Below are positions 42,475-51,502 of a stretch of DNA of 64,000 bases, piece after piece (the first letter of the stretch is position 1; each line of letters begins with the position of its first letter). Location of the stretch: positions 124,001-188,000 of the forward strand of contig NZ_KB907251.1 in NCBI RefSeq assembly GCF_000381905.1. The letters run 5' to 3'. The notes below the pieces were generated by a model. The model made no database searches. It was not told where the DNA came from and saw only the letters and a program-made list of their open reading frames with translations. A program made the translations under genes and the position numbers. This DNA comes from Paenibacillus fonticola DSM 21315. GTDB lineage: Bacteria; Bacillota; Bacilli; Paenibacillales; Paenibacillaceae.

Positions 42475-43536
42475 ATGTCGATGATTTTGGATCATATTGA
42501 ACAAATGAAGACGTATGTTTCTGCTAAACAGCCTTCCGAAATGGACGGTGCGATCAGACTGAATTTAAATGAAAATCCGTACCCGCCTTCAAAGGAAGTA
42601 AGAAAAGTTTTCAGCAGGATCGCCAAAGAAGATATACGCGTTTATCCCGATGCCCTTTGTGAAGAACTGCGGAACGCACTGGCGGAAAAATATCAGGTCA
42701 AACCGGAGCAAATATTGTGCGGCAACGGTTCAAGCGAAATTATCACGCTTATTTTTCAAGCTTGTATCGGCGCCAACTCTAAAATTGCCATTCCTGATCC
42801 TTCATTCGCTTTTTATCATACGGCTGCTGTTATAAGGCAAGCGCAGATCGTTAACATTCCAACGAGGGACGACTTCTCGATCGACATTGATTTATTGATA
42901 AATAGCGGGGCTGACGCCGTGGTGCTCGTTAACCCCAATGCGCCTACAGGACGTTGTCTGGCGTATGCAGAGGTTGAAAGGCTGGTACGCAGTTTTTCCG
43001 GACTCGTTATTATTGATGAAGCTTACATTGATTTTGCCGATGAGCAGGCTTCCGCGGTATCGTTGATTTCAAGCTGCAAGAATGTCATTGTTGTAAGGAC
43101 ATTTTCCAAGTCTTATTCGCTGTGCGGAGCACGGGTCGGCTATTGTTTTGCTGATGAAAAAATGATTGGGGCTTTGCTGAAGGTAAAGACGGTATATAAT
43201 GTGAACTGGCTTAGTCAACAACTGGCCTTAGCTGCATTGTCCGCTCAAAACGATTTGGCAAAAAATACGTCCGCCATTAGAAGAACACGGGAGTTTTTAA
43301 CGGTAAAGCTCCAAGCTATGGGCTTTTCGGTTTTTCCATCACAGACTAATTTTGTTCTATGCACTCCCCCCGAACGGATACATGCTAAGGAGCTTTACGA
43401 GCGTTTGCTCGAAAAGCACATTTATGTGCGGTACTATGACCAGCCCCGCCTTAGTGATAAGCTTCGCATATCCATTGGTACAAGCGCACAAGTAGAACAA
43501 CTGTGCAACGAAATAGAACGGTGCAAAAGAGCATAA
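42475..43536 (+). CDS. Histidinol-phosphate aminotransferase-like PLP enzyme
   Basis: This 353-residue fold-type I aminotransferase has LNLNENPYPPSKEV near the start, CGNGSSEIITL near residue 83, NPNAPTG near 150, IIDEAYIDFAD near 180 and the PLP lysine Lys212 in TFSKSYSLCGARVGY. This places it with HisC-like enzymes, although a biosynthetic his operon is not nearby. The ATG at 42475 follows GAGGAG; the frame opens at 42460. The divergent MocR regulator suggests control by the level of an amino acid, amine or PLP. Confidence 0.9.
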   Translation: MSMILDHIEQMKTYVSAKQPSEMDGAIRLNLNENPYPPSKEVRKVFSRIAKEDIRVYPDALCEELRNALAEKYQVKPEQILCGNGSSEIITLIFQACIGANSKIAIPDPSFAFYHTAAVIRQAQIVNIPTRDDFSIDIDLLINSGADAVVLVNPNAPTGRCLAYAEVERLVRSFSGLVIIDEAYIDFADEQASAVSLISSCKNVIVVRTFSKSYSLCGARVGYCFADEKMIGALLKVKTVYNVNWLSQQLALAALSAQNDLAKNTSAIRRTREFLTVKLQAMGFSVFPSQTNFVLCTPPERIHAKELYERLLEKHIYVRYYDQPRLSDKLRISIGTSAQVEQLCNEIERCKRA

Positions 43537-43631
43537 AAAGCAAAAAATGAACCAGCAATGAGCATAAAATCTAAAAATTATAGTTTGCTGTTGCTATATA
43601 ATTAAATGTATGGCGGAAAAAGGAGGTACCT

Positions 43632-44753
43632 ATGTCCTTATCAACATCATTCGCTGCAGTAATTGAAAAAAATGATCGGTTGTTTGAACGGTTTTTTCAT
43701 TGGTTGGCCGGGCAGTATGATCACAAGTCCGGAGGCTTTTATTATGCGCGAAGTTCTTTTGATATGGAGGGGTTCTCTCCCGATATTGAATCGACCGCTA
43801 TGGCGCTGAACATTTTGCAGCGGTCGGGTTTGCTGGAAGGGATGCCCGATGATATCCGGTTGAAAATGATCCGTTTTTTTCAAAGCAAGCAGGACCAGGG
43901 TACGGGATATTTTTATGATCAGGACGAGCATATGCCGAATGACGAGGTCATGGTGGCCCGGGCGCTCGCCTATTGCAGCGGATCGCTAGCGAAGCTTGGA
44001 GGGGAACCGCGGTATCCTTTGCCTTGTTCTTCTACAACGAAGCCGGAGTATTTAAAATCGCCCGCTGACTATGTGGCTTGGCTTCAGCGTGTGGATTTGC
44101 GAAACAGCTGGCGGGGCTGCGATTTAATGGGAAGTGCGAATCATTATTTAAGGCGTATGAGCGAGGGAGAACGGAAACCATTCGTGGAGGCGGCGCTCAG
44201 CTATTTCAATTCCATTCAAGATCCGGAAACTGGTCTTTGGGGTGAAGGTAGCTTGTATATCCGTATTTCAGGTACGTTTAAGCTTAGAGGCTTCTATCTT
44301 ACGTTTGGGATCCCGATGCCTCGCATGGACCGCATCTATGAAACGATGCTGTATTGTTTGCGGAGCGAAAAAGCAGTGGATATGTGCTGGGTACGCAATC
44401 CGGTCGATTTGCTGGGCTGCTTCTACGGAATGATGGCTATTCCGGATGAAGAATTATTAGAGATCATGGAGATTACTTACGCCAACATGAGTCACTTTTT
44501 GAAACCGGATGGCGGCTTCTCCCGCGAAATTGATCATTCGCCGCCCGCTCCGAACGTTGCCCAGGTGAAGGCGGGTGAAGATTACTCTAACATGCCTAAG
44601 GCAGTGCGGATCGGGCAAGGGCTGGCGGAGGGGGACATGAACGCCGGGACGCAGACGTTATGGATTCGGGAGCTGTTCCATAGAATGGCTAAGCTCGATC
44701 CTGCTCCGTTAACCGCCTATACGGGGCATTTCTGGGACAACATCCGAAATTAG
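43632..44753 (+). CDS. Alpha/alpha-toroid protein (prenyltransferase/terpenoid-cyclase-like fold), function unknown
   Basis: This 373-residue protein has several helix-pair units with texts like FFHWLAGQYDHKSGGFYYARSS, LSYFNSIQDPETGLWGE and MSHFLKPDGGFSREID. These resemble the repeat units (x-x-GGF/GLWG) of alpha/alpha-toroid proteins such as terpenoid cyclases and some polysaccharide lyases or hydrolases. No signal peptide is present. AAGGAGG precedes the ATG. It is followed within 60 bases by an esterase gene and then a GH43 gene, so a role in polysaccharide use is plausible. No catalytic residue is claimed. Confidence 0.6.
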   Translation: MSLSTSFAAVIEKNDRLFERFFHWLAGQYDHKSGGFYYARSSFDMEGFSPDIESTAMALNILQRSGLLEGMPDDIRLKMIRFFQSKQDQGTGYFYDQDEHMPNDEVMVARALAYCSGSLAKLGGEPRYPLPCSSTTKPEYLKSPADYVAWLQRVDLRNSWRGCDLMGSANHYLRRMSEGERKPFVEAALSYFNSIQDPETGLWGEGSLYIRISGTFKLRGFYLTFGIPMPRMDRIYETMLYCLRSEKAVDMCWVRNPVDLLGCFYGMMAIPDEELLEIMEITYANMSHFLKPDGGFSREIDHSPPAPNVAQVKAGEDYSNMPKAVRIGQGLAEGDMNAGTQTLWIRELFHRMAKLDPAPLTAYTGHFWDNIRN

Positions 44754-44813
44754 GGGGATGTCTGCTGCTGTATTTGCTGTATGACATACATTGATAAACA
44801 GGAGGCAATAGAA

Positions 44814-45833
44814 ATGTGGAATCCAGATACATACTTTAATTCACTTGAGGAGCAGTTGAAGCCGGCTTTTTCTTTCGAGGGGCAGGCAGAGGAGTGGCCA
44901 GCGTGGAGGGAACAGCTGAAGACCCGCTTTATCGAACAGCTCGGGGGCTTTCCGAAGCAGCGGGCGGATTTATCCCCGGTCCTGCTGGAACGCAAAGAGC
45001 TGGAAGGCTATGTGCGGGAACGGGTGGAAATTACTACATATACCGGGCTTCGGATGCCGATGTACGTTCTTATTCCCCGCAATAAGAAAGGGCCGTTCGC
45101 CCCGGTAGTCGCACTCCACGGGCATGGGTACGGGAGCAAGGAAATCGTCGGGCTTGAACCGGATGGGAAGGAGCGGCAGGGAGAGCCAGGGCGTTATAAA
45201 GATTTTGCCATTCAGCTCGCTGAGCGCGGTTTTCTGGTCCTTGTCCCCGAATTGCTCGGCTTCGGCGACAGACGGCTGCTAGCAGACCAGCATAAGCCGC
45301 CTGAAGAAAGCTCGTGCAATTTTATTTCCGCCCGCCTGCTCATGCAGGGGCAAACAATCGCCGGTTACCGGGTTTATGAGACTATGCGGGCGATCGATTA
45401 TTTGGCTGAAAGGCCAGATGTGGACCTGAGCCGGATCGGCTGCATGGGGATATCGGGAGGCGGTCTGGTAGCGGGCTTTACGGCCGCGGTTGACGAACGG
45501 ATTCACTCCACGGTGATTAGCGGTTATACTAATACGTTTAAAGGGAGCATTTTGACGAGACTGCATTGCTTTGACAACTATGTCCCAGGCATCCTGCAAA
45601 CGGTTGAAATGCCTGATTTGATCAGCCTTATTTGTCCTCGTTCGCTCTTTATTGAGGCTGGCAAAGAAGATACCGTATTTCCATTCGAACCTGTCTTGCA
45701 GGCCCATCAAAGGCTGGAGGAAGTTTACCGGACCGTCGGGGCGAAGGATAAGCTGGCCTATCATTTCTTCGATGGGGGACATGAAATCAGCGGCGCCGAA
45801 TCCTATGATTGGCTGGAGCAGCATTTGAGTTAA
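44814..45833 (+). CDS. Alpha/beta-hydrolase, acetyl-xylan-esterase/dienelactone-hydrolase-like
   Basis: This 339-residue serine hydrolase has the nucleophile elbow GISGGG with Ser214, a likely Asp in AGKEDTVFPFE and His in FDGGHEISG. An HGHGYGSKE region near residue 102 probably forms the oxyanion site. It has no signal peptide. The ATG at 44814 is preferred because CAGGAGG precedes it. It lies with a toroid-fold gene upstream and a GH43 gene downstream, so deacetylation of imported oligosaccharides is a reasonable guess. Confidence 0.85.
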   Translation: MWNPDTYFNSLEEQLKPAFSFEGQAEEWPAWREQLKTRFIEQLGGFPKQRADLSPVLLERKELEGYVRERVEITTYTGLRMPMYVLIPRNKKGPFAPVVALHGHGYGSKEIVGLEPDGKERQGEPGRYKDFAIQLAERGFLVLVPELLGFGDRRLLADQHKPPEESSCNFISARLLMQGQTIAGYRVYETMRAIDYLAERPDVDLSRIGCMGISGGGLVAGFTAAVDERIHSTVISGYTNTFKGSILTRLHCFDNYVPGILQTVEMPDLISLICPRSLFIEAGKEDTVFPFEPVLQAHQRLEEVYRTVGAKDKLAYHFFDGGHEISGAESYDWLEQHLS

Positions 45834-45868
45834 TCGGCAAAAACATAAATTAAACGAAGCATTTAGAG

Positions 45869-45906
45869 AGCTATCCAACGGTTGTCATACCTGCGGATAG
45901 CTTTTT
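45869..45906 (+). terminator. Terminator after the esterase gene
   Basis: AGCTATCC (45869-45876) pairs with GGATAGCT (45895-45902), followed by a run of T. Confidence 0.75.
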
Positions 45907-45952
45907 GTAGTTAAGTGGTCAGGAATTTTGCATGATTTGCAAGGGGGTGCCA

Positions 45953-46055
45953 AAACCATAGTTTCTGGCGAACAAACCATAGTTTCTAAGGTGGTGATAT
46001 ACAGAATATCCCATTATAATGTCTATTGATAACGACTATTCATCAACTATAGTTT
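45953..46055. promoter_or_regulatory. Repeated AAACCATAGTTT sites before the GH43 gene
   Basis: AAACCATAGTTTCT occurs identically at 45953-45966 and 45974-45987, 21 bases apart (two helical turns). A related AACTATAGTTT lies at 46045-46055, beside the ribosome site. Each unit is itself an imperfect dyad (AAAC/GTTT). They look like operator sites for a regulator of the GH43 gene. Confidence 0.5.
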
Positions 46056-46073
46056 TGGAGGAGTGAAGAAAGG

Positions 46074-47645
46074 ATGAAAATGTTAAATAACAACGCTGTT
46101 ATGTACAACAATCCGATAATGCCGGGATTTTATCCAGACCCATCGGTATGCCGGGTCGGGGAAGACTATTACCTCGTTACCTCTACTTTTGCTTATTTTC
46201 CTGGTGTTCCGATTTTCCACAGTCGGGATTTAGTGAACTGGAAGCAAATCGGCAACGTGCTTGATCGTCCGTCGCAGCTGAACTTGCAGGGAGCAGGGCA
46301 TTCGCAGGGGATTTTTGCTCCGACGATCCGCTATCATGAAGGTACTTTTTATATGATCACAACAAATGTAACACATGGTGGTAATTTCGTCGTTACAGCA
46401 ACAGATCCAGCCGGGCCATGGTCTGATCCATATTTCATTCAAGGGGCGGCGGGCATTGATCCGACGATTTTCTTTGATGATGACAGGAAAGCTTATTATT
46501 TGGGGACGCGGCCGAACTCCGAAGGCGTGCGTTATGATGGCAATTGGGAGGTGTGGCTGCAGGAATTGAACACGGAGACGATGGAGCTTATCGGAGAATC
46601 TTATGTGCTTTGGAGAGGCGCCATGGTGGATGTGATTTGGCCTGAAGGACCCCATTTGTACAAAAAAGACGGTTACTATTATTTACTGATCGCCGAGGGA
46701 GGCACGGGTCCGGACCACGCTGTTACAATTGCACGAAGCAGAAAGTTGACAGAAGGCTACGTCGGGAATCCGAAAAATCCGATCATTACGCATCGTCATC
46801 TCGGCAAGCGTTATCCGATTATTAATGTTGGACATGCCGATTTGGTGCAATCCGCAGACGATCAATGGTTTTTAGTCATGCTTGCATCGCGGCCTTATGG
46901 AGGCGGCTACAGCAATTTGGGGCGGGAGACGTTCCTGGCTTCCGTCATTTGGGAGGATGGCTGGCCGGTAGTGAATGAGGGCAAAGGCATAATTGCGGAG
47001 CAGGACGTTATGCGATTGACGCCGGTGCCAGTCGAACCGCAGCTGCGCTGCGATCATTTTGACAGCGGCAAGCTGGCTCTGAAATGGATGTTTTTAAGAA
47101 ATCCGCAAGCTGATTTGTATTCATTGACAGAGCGAAGAGGATATTTGCGGCTGAAGCTGAAGCCGCAAACGATGAAGGATCAGGATAATCCGAGCTTTGT
47201 TTGCTTACGGCAGCAGCATTTCAGTTATGTGGCCGCGACGGCGATGGAATTTACGCCGCGGAACAGCCATGAGTCGGCAGGCATGGTCGTGATTCAAAAT
47301 GATAAGTATCATATTCGATTTGAGCGCGCGATAAGGGACGACCAGCAGGTACTGCGCGTTGTAACCTGTATAAATGGCCGGGAATCCAACGTTGCAGAGG
47401 CAGTTGTTACAGGGCAGCGTTTGTATTTAAAAATAGCTGCACTGGAGCAGCAATTAAGCTTCTACTACAGTACGGATGGGGACCAATTTCATTTGGTTGC
47501 GGGGCATGTCGATGCGAGCAGTTTAAGTACCGAGATAGCGGGTGGTTTCGTCGGCTGCTGCATCGGGATGTATTGTACTAGCAACGGTACACTCTCTGAC
47601 AATGTCGCAGATTTTGATTGGTTTGAATATGGCTCAATGTCTTGA
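46074..47645 (+). CDS. Glycoside hydrolase family 43 (beta-xylosidase / alpha-L-arabinofuranosidase)
   Basis: This 523-residue enzyme has a GH43 five-bladed propeller. Likely catalytic residues are Asp22 in FYPDPS, Asp129 in GIDPTIFF and Glu191 in PEGPHLY. A C-terminal beta-sandwich (about 330-523) follows, as in xylosidases of this family. There is no signal peptide, so it acts in the cytoplasm on imported oligosaccharides. The ATG at 46074 follows GGAGGAG. It sits behind repeated operator-like sites and between an esterase and a binding-protein gene. Confidence 0.9.
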   Translation: MKMLNNNAVMYNNPIMPGFYPDPSVCRVGEDYYLVTSTFAYFPGVPIFHSRDLVNWKQIGNVLDRPSQLNLQGAGHSQGIFAPTIRYHEGTFYMITTNVTHGGNFVVTATDPAGPWSDPYFIQGAAGIDPTIFFDDDRKAYYLGTRPNSEGVRYDGNWEVWLQELNTETMELIGESYVLWRGAMVDVIWPEGPHLYKKDGYYYLLIAEGGTGPDHAVTIARSRKLTEGYVGNPKNPIITHRHLGKRYPIINVGHADLVQSADDQWFLVMLASRPYGGGYSNLGRETFLASVIWEDGWPVVNEGKGIIAEQDVMRLTPVPVEPQLRCDHFDSGKLALKWMFLRNPQADLYSLTERRGYLRLKLKPQTMKDQDNPSFVCLRQQHFSYVAATAMEFTPRNSHESAGMVVIQNDKYHIRFERAIRDDQQVLRVVTCINGRESNVAEAVVTGQRLYLKIAALEQQLSFYYSTDGDQFHLVAGHVDASSLSTEIAGGFVGCCIGMYCTSNGTLSDNVADFDWFEYGSMS

Positions 47646-48038
47646 ATCCGGCGAAGTGGCTTTTTGAAACCATTCTGTAAAATTGGGGAAGGATATTGGC
47701 GCGGAGATGGCAACGTGCGTGGAATTCTGTTACCTAACTGTACAGAAATGATTTAGGATTGCAAATATCTAGTTGCCTTAACCACCCAAGCTAAACAGAC
47801 GGCAATTAACTATCTCATACCAGACAAAGTATGAGTAAAAAAGTTAGACGGAAAAACACTGTGTTTTCCGTCTAACTTTATTTTTCCCTCCTCTAAATAA
47901 TCCCAAAGTCGTAAAGCAAAAAGAAGTAAAGTTCGGGTAAGGAAATAAAAAAATGGACGTTGTTTTATTTGAAGGAATTACTGATAATAACTGGTGCACT
48001 GACGATATTATTTTCTTGAGAAAGGGGTTATATCGTAT
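47646..48038. other. Gap with terminator and upstream region of the orphan binding-protein operon
   Basis: No gene was recognised. A strong terminator at 47841-47880 ends the GH43 unit. The following AT-rich 150 bases should hold the promoter of the next operon, but no unambiguous -35/-10 pair was seen. Confidence 0.6.
47841..47880 (+). terminator. Terminator after the GH43 gene
   Basis: AAGTTAGACGGAAAA (47841-47855) is a perfect complement of TTTTCCGTCTAACTT (47864-47878), with a following T-rich stretch. Confidence 0.92.
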
Positions 48039-49727
48039 ATGCTTTTACCGTTTAGCAAAAAGATCGTAATAGTTGGGATAGCAGCCTTGTCTTTGTTGGC
48101 AGCTTGCGATCAGCACAATCGTAGTGCTCAAACGGTCTTGGAACAGGCAGAAAGCCCAAGCCCCAGCGCAGCCCCCTATTCCGTGTTCTGGAAATACAAC
48201 CCGCCGATTGAGCTTACTTTTGTCAGGGAATATACGGAAAATATGGAGGATTTATTCAAACTATTGCCAGGGGAGTCTTTGGAAGATAATAGGTGGAGCC
48301 GTCTTTACAAACAAGCTTTGGGAATTGAAATTAAATATGATTGGGTAGCGGGAAGCGATCAGTATTACAAGAAGCTGGGCGCTGCACTTGCCTCCGGCGA
48401 AATACCAGATGTAGTCCGGGTCGATGCGCAGCAGTTGAGGCAGCTTAGCAATGCAGGCCTGATTCAGGATTTATCGGAGGTATACGAGCTATATGCCTCT
48501 CCGCTTACGAAAAAGGTGTTGAGTCAAGAAGGGACAGGTCCTTTTGAAAGAGCTACGTTGGATGGGAAGCTGATGGGAATACCGGAGACCAATTCATCGA
48601 TTGAAGGAGCTACTTATTTATGGATCCGTACCGATTGGCTGGATCGCCTTCAATTGCAGCCGCCGCAAACGATGGATGATTTGTTGTTTATTTCGGAAGC
48701 GTTTACAGAACGCGACCCCGATTTGAACGGCGAGAAGGATACGTTTGGGCTCGCGGTGACGAATCATTTATGGGATCCGGTAATGGGAGTAACGGGATTT
48801 ATGGCTGGATACGATGCGTTTCCGAATCTCTGGCTTGAGGATCATACAGGCAAACTCGTGTATGGAGGCATACAGCCGGAAGTAAAAAATGCTTTGAAAG
48901 CGCTTCAGGAGATGTATCGAAAAGGACAGATCGATAGTGAATTCGGATTCAAAAACGGGATAAAAGTGGGCAAACAGATTGCTGACGGTAAAGTCGGCAT
49001 GATGTACGGGGAGCAGTGGGGATCATTTACTGTACAAGCAAGCCGTACTAACGATCCCGAAGCGCAGTGGCAAGCCTTTCCGATTGTTTCCGCTACGGGA
49101 ACCAACCCGAAGGTTCCGCTCCGGTTCAGCACCAGCCAGTTTTTAGCCGTGAATAAAAACTATAAGCATCCTGAAGCGCTCGTGCAGCTGTTTAATTTGC
49201 ACCTGGAGAAAAATTGGGGCGAAACTGCGGAATACGATACCTATTACAGTAATCCGTATCCCGTATGGAAGATTTCCCCTGTAACGCCATATCCCATTAA
49301 GAAAAACCAGGAGGCCTTTCAACAAATCGATAAAGCCCGACGGACAGGCAATCCAACTCAGTTAAAGAACGAAGCGAAAAGCATACAAAAGAAAATCGAC
49401 ATTTATTTATCAGGAAATGCCAATAGCGAATCAGGATGGGGATGGGAACGGACGTATGGTCCTGAGGGCGCTTTCGCGGTACTTGAACGATACGAAGCGA
49501 ACAATCAGTTAATGTATGAAAAGTTTGTTGGGGCTCCTACGGCAACGATGGTCGAGAAGCAGACGATTTTAACTAATTTGATGCATGATACCTATGTCAA
49601 TATTATACTAGGCAGTTCGATCAACGAGTTTGATCGTTTTGTGGAAGGTTGGAATAAACTAGGCGGGGAAAAGATAACTGCCGAAGTAAATGAGTGGTAT
49701 GCTGCAAAACAAAACAAGCAGGAATGA
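48039..49727 (+). CDS. LplA-type substrate-binding lipoprotein without adjacent permeases
   Basis: This 562-residue binding protein has a signal peptide with lipobox LSLLAAC near residue 23. Typical LplA-type text includes ALASGEIPDVVRVDAQQL and TERDPDLNGEKDTFGLAVT. AAAGGGG precedes the ATG. It is followed immediately by a YesM-type kinase and YesN-type regulator rather than permeases, which are found only about 9 kb downstream. It may pass sugar to those permeases or act as a sensor partner of the kinase. Confidence 0.92.
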   Translation: MLLPFSKKIVIVGIAALSLLAACDQHNRSAQTVLEQAESPSPSAAPYSVFWKYNPPIELTFVREYTENMEDLFKLLPGESLEDNRWSRLYKQALGIEIKYDWVAGSDQYYKKLGAALASGEIPDVVRVDAQQLRQLSNAGLIQDLSEVYELYASPLTKKVLSQEGTGPFERATLDGKLMGIPETNSSIEGATYLWIRTDWLDRLQLQPPQTMDDLLFISEAFTERDPDLNGEKDTFGLAVTNHLWDPVMGVTGFMAGYDAFPNLWLEDHTGKLVYGGIQPEVKNALKALQEMYRKGQIDSEFGFKNGIKVGKQIADGKVGMMYGEQWGSFTVQASRTNDPEAQWQAFPIVSATGTNPKVPLRFSTSQFLAVNKNYKHPEALVQLFNLHLEKNWGETAEYDTYYSNPYPVWKISPVTPYPIKKNQEAFQQIDKARRTGNPTQLKNEAKSIQKKIDIYLSGNANSESGWGWERTYGPEGAFAVLERYEANNQLMYEKFVGAPTATMVEKQTILTNLMHDTYVNIILGSSINEFDRFVEGWNKLGGEKITAEVNEWYAAKQNKQE

Positions 49728-49762
49728 ATTATTTAGAAAAGAGCAGCAACGGAGGCGGTACA

Positions 49763-51502
49763 TTGCTTAATATGCCGGCTAAAATAGGGAACTCCATTTT
49801 TGTACGACTTGTGATTACTTATCTTGTCATCATCGTTCCCATTTTGTTTCTAGGGTTGTATTTGTATAACTGGAGCTATAAAAATGCGAGCGAAGAAATA
49901 TCCAGAAATACAAAGGCTCAGTTAACGTCCTATTTAGCTGACTTAAACCGTGAGATTGAATGGCTGGAAATTCAGCAATTTGATATTTTACAAGATAATG
50001 AGCTTAATAAGCTTGTAGTTACCTGGGAGATGATGGATAGCGTTGAGCGAAAAGCGAGCATGAATTATTTATTAACTCGATTGAATTCTATTAAAAATAG
50101 CAGCAACTATATAAAGGATATTTATGTGCATATTCGAAATCTCGATAAGTCAGTTTCATCTGTTAATGCGGTTCATGAATTTGAGACCGACAAGTATAAC
50201 GAAATGTTGTCTACTATGGAGCAGAATAAAGAGCGATTGTATACACAGGACAAATACCTGTATTTAAGTGCTCCTAAATTTGGAGGAATTAAGGGCGCCG
50301 AGCCTTTATACATTGTTCAGATCGAGGTGGACACGAATAAGCTGAAAACCTCCTTGGAGCAACTGAGGATATATCCTGAAGGCGGTTTATTTCTATATTC
50401 CGATCAAAGTGGATTTTCTTTAGGCAGTGATGAATTTGCCGAGTTAATTAAAAGTTACTTCATCAGGCAGAATGATACCGAAGCGAATACGTTGTTACTC
50501 TTCGGCAGCAGAAAGTATTTAATTGTCCAGGCCTGCTCCGAACAGCTTGGACTATCCGCAGTCGCCTATTTGCCGGAAGCAGCGGTCAAACGGCCGCTCA
50601 CAAAGTTCAAGGCTTGGGTCTGGATTTTTGCAGCAACGTCATTGTTAGCTATTTTTATATATTCTTATTCTACCTATAAGCTTGTTCACAAACCCGTGCT
50701 GTTTCTCGTTCAGAGCTTTAGAAGAATGGAGGAAGGCACGCTGAACATCCATATTGTACATCGGCGAAAGGATGAGTTTGGATATCTGTATGAACGTTTT
50801 AATTTGATGCTTACGAAGCTGCAAAACTTTATCGACCAGGATTACAAGCAAAAGATGATGATGCAAAAAGCGGAATTGAAGCAGTTGCAGTCACAGATTA
50901 ATCCACACTTTTTATACAACAGCTTTTTTATACTCCATTCGTTGGCAAAGACCAGAGATACGGGACGGATTGAACAGTTTACGAATATGCTGGGTGAATA
51001 TTTTAGATTCATAACTCGTAATGGAAATGACAATGTATATTTGTCTGAGGAAATCCGGCATTCGCGCATGTATACCGACATACAGACACTGCGGTTTTCA
51101 AGACGCATTCGAGTGCAGTTTGATGAGTTGCCAACGGAAATGGAACGAATACAAGTACCTAGGCTCGTGATTCAGCCTATTATCGAAAATGCCTATGAAC
51201 ATAGTTTGGAGAAAATGATGGATGAGGGCCTGCTGCGTATAACTTTTGAGATAAACTCCGGGGAAGCACTAATTATGATAGAAGATAACGGAGATCGCCT
51301 TGAAGATTCTGAACTAGAGGCATTGAAGGAACAATTGAACAATGTCGGGGAATCTGTCGAGATGACAGGCATGATGAACATTCATCGCCGCATTGTGCTT
51401 ATTTATGGAGAAGGAAGCGGCGTGTTTCTGTCAAGAAGCGAATGGAACGGTCTAAAAGTCGTTATTCGAATCCAACTGAAGGAGCAGATGGGAAATGTAT
51501 AG
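49763..51502 (+). CDS. YesM-type sensor histidine kinase
   Basis: This 579-residue kinase has two membrane helices with an outside sensor domain between them, a HAMP linker (KPVLFLVQSFRRMEEGTLN) and a YesM-type kinase domain with His382 in QINPHFLYN. The ATPase part has MIEDNGDRLEDSE and MTGMMNIHRRI. The TTG at 49763 follows GGAGG at seven bases; the frame extends upstream into the previous gene, but this part is not conserved-looking. It overlaps the regulator gene by 8 bases. Confidence 0.9.
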   Translation: MLNMPAKIGNSIFVRLVITYLVIIVPILFLGLYLYNWSYKNASEEISRNTKAQLTSYLADLNREIEWLEIQQFDILQDNELNKLVVTWEMMDSVERKASMNYLLTRLNSIKNSSNYIKDIYVHIRNLDKSVSSVNAVHEFETDKYNEMLSTMEQNKERLYTQDKYLYLSAPKFGGIKGAEPLYIVQIEVDTNKLKTSLEQLRIYPEGGLFLYSDQSGFSLGSDEFAELIKSYFIRQNDTEANTLLLFGSRKYLIVQACSEQLGLSAVAYLPEAAVKRPLTKFKAWVWIFAATSLLAIFIYSYSTYKLVHKPVLFLVQSFRRMEEGTLNIHIVHRRKDEFGYLYERFNLMLTKLQNFIDQDYKQKMMMQKAELKQLQSQINPHFLYNSFFILHSLAKTRDTGRIEQFTNMLGEYFRFITRNGNDNVYLSEEIRHSRMYTDIQTLRFSRRIRVQFDELPTEMERIQVPRLVIQPIIENAYEHSLEKMMDEGLLRITFEINSGEALIMIEDNGDRLEDSELEALKEQLNNVGESVEMTGMMNIHRRIVLIYGEGSGVFLSRSEWNGLKVVIRIQLKEQMGNV

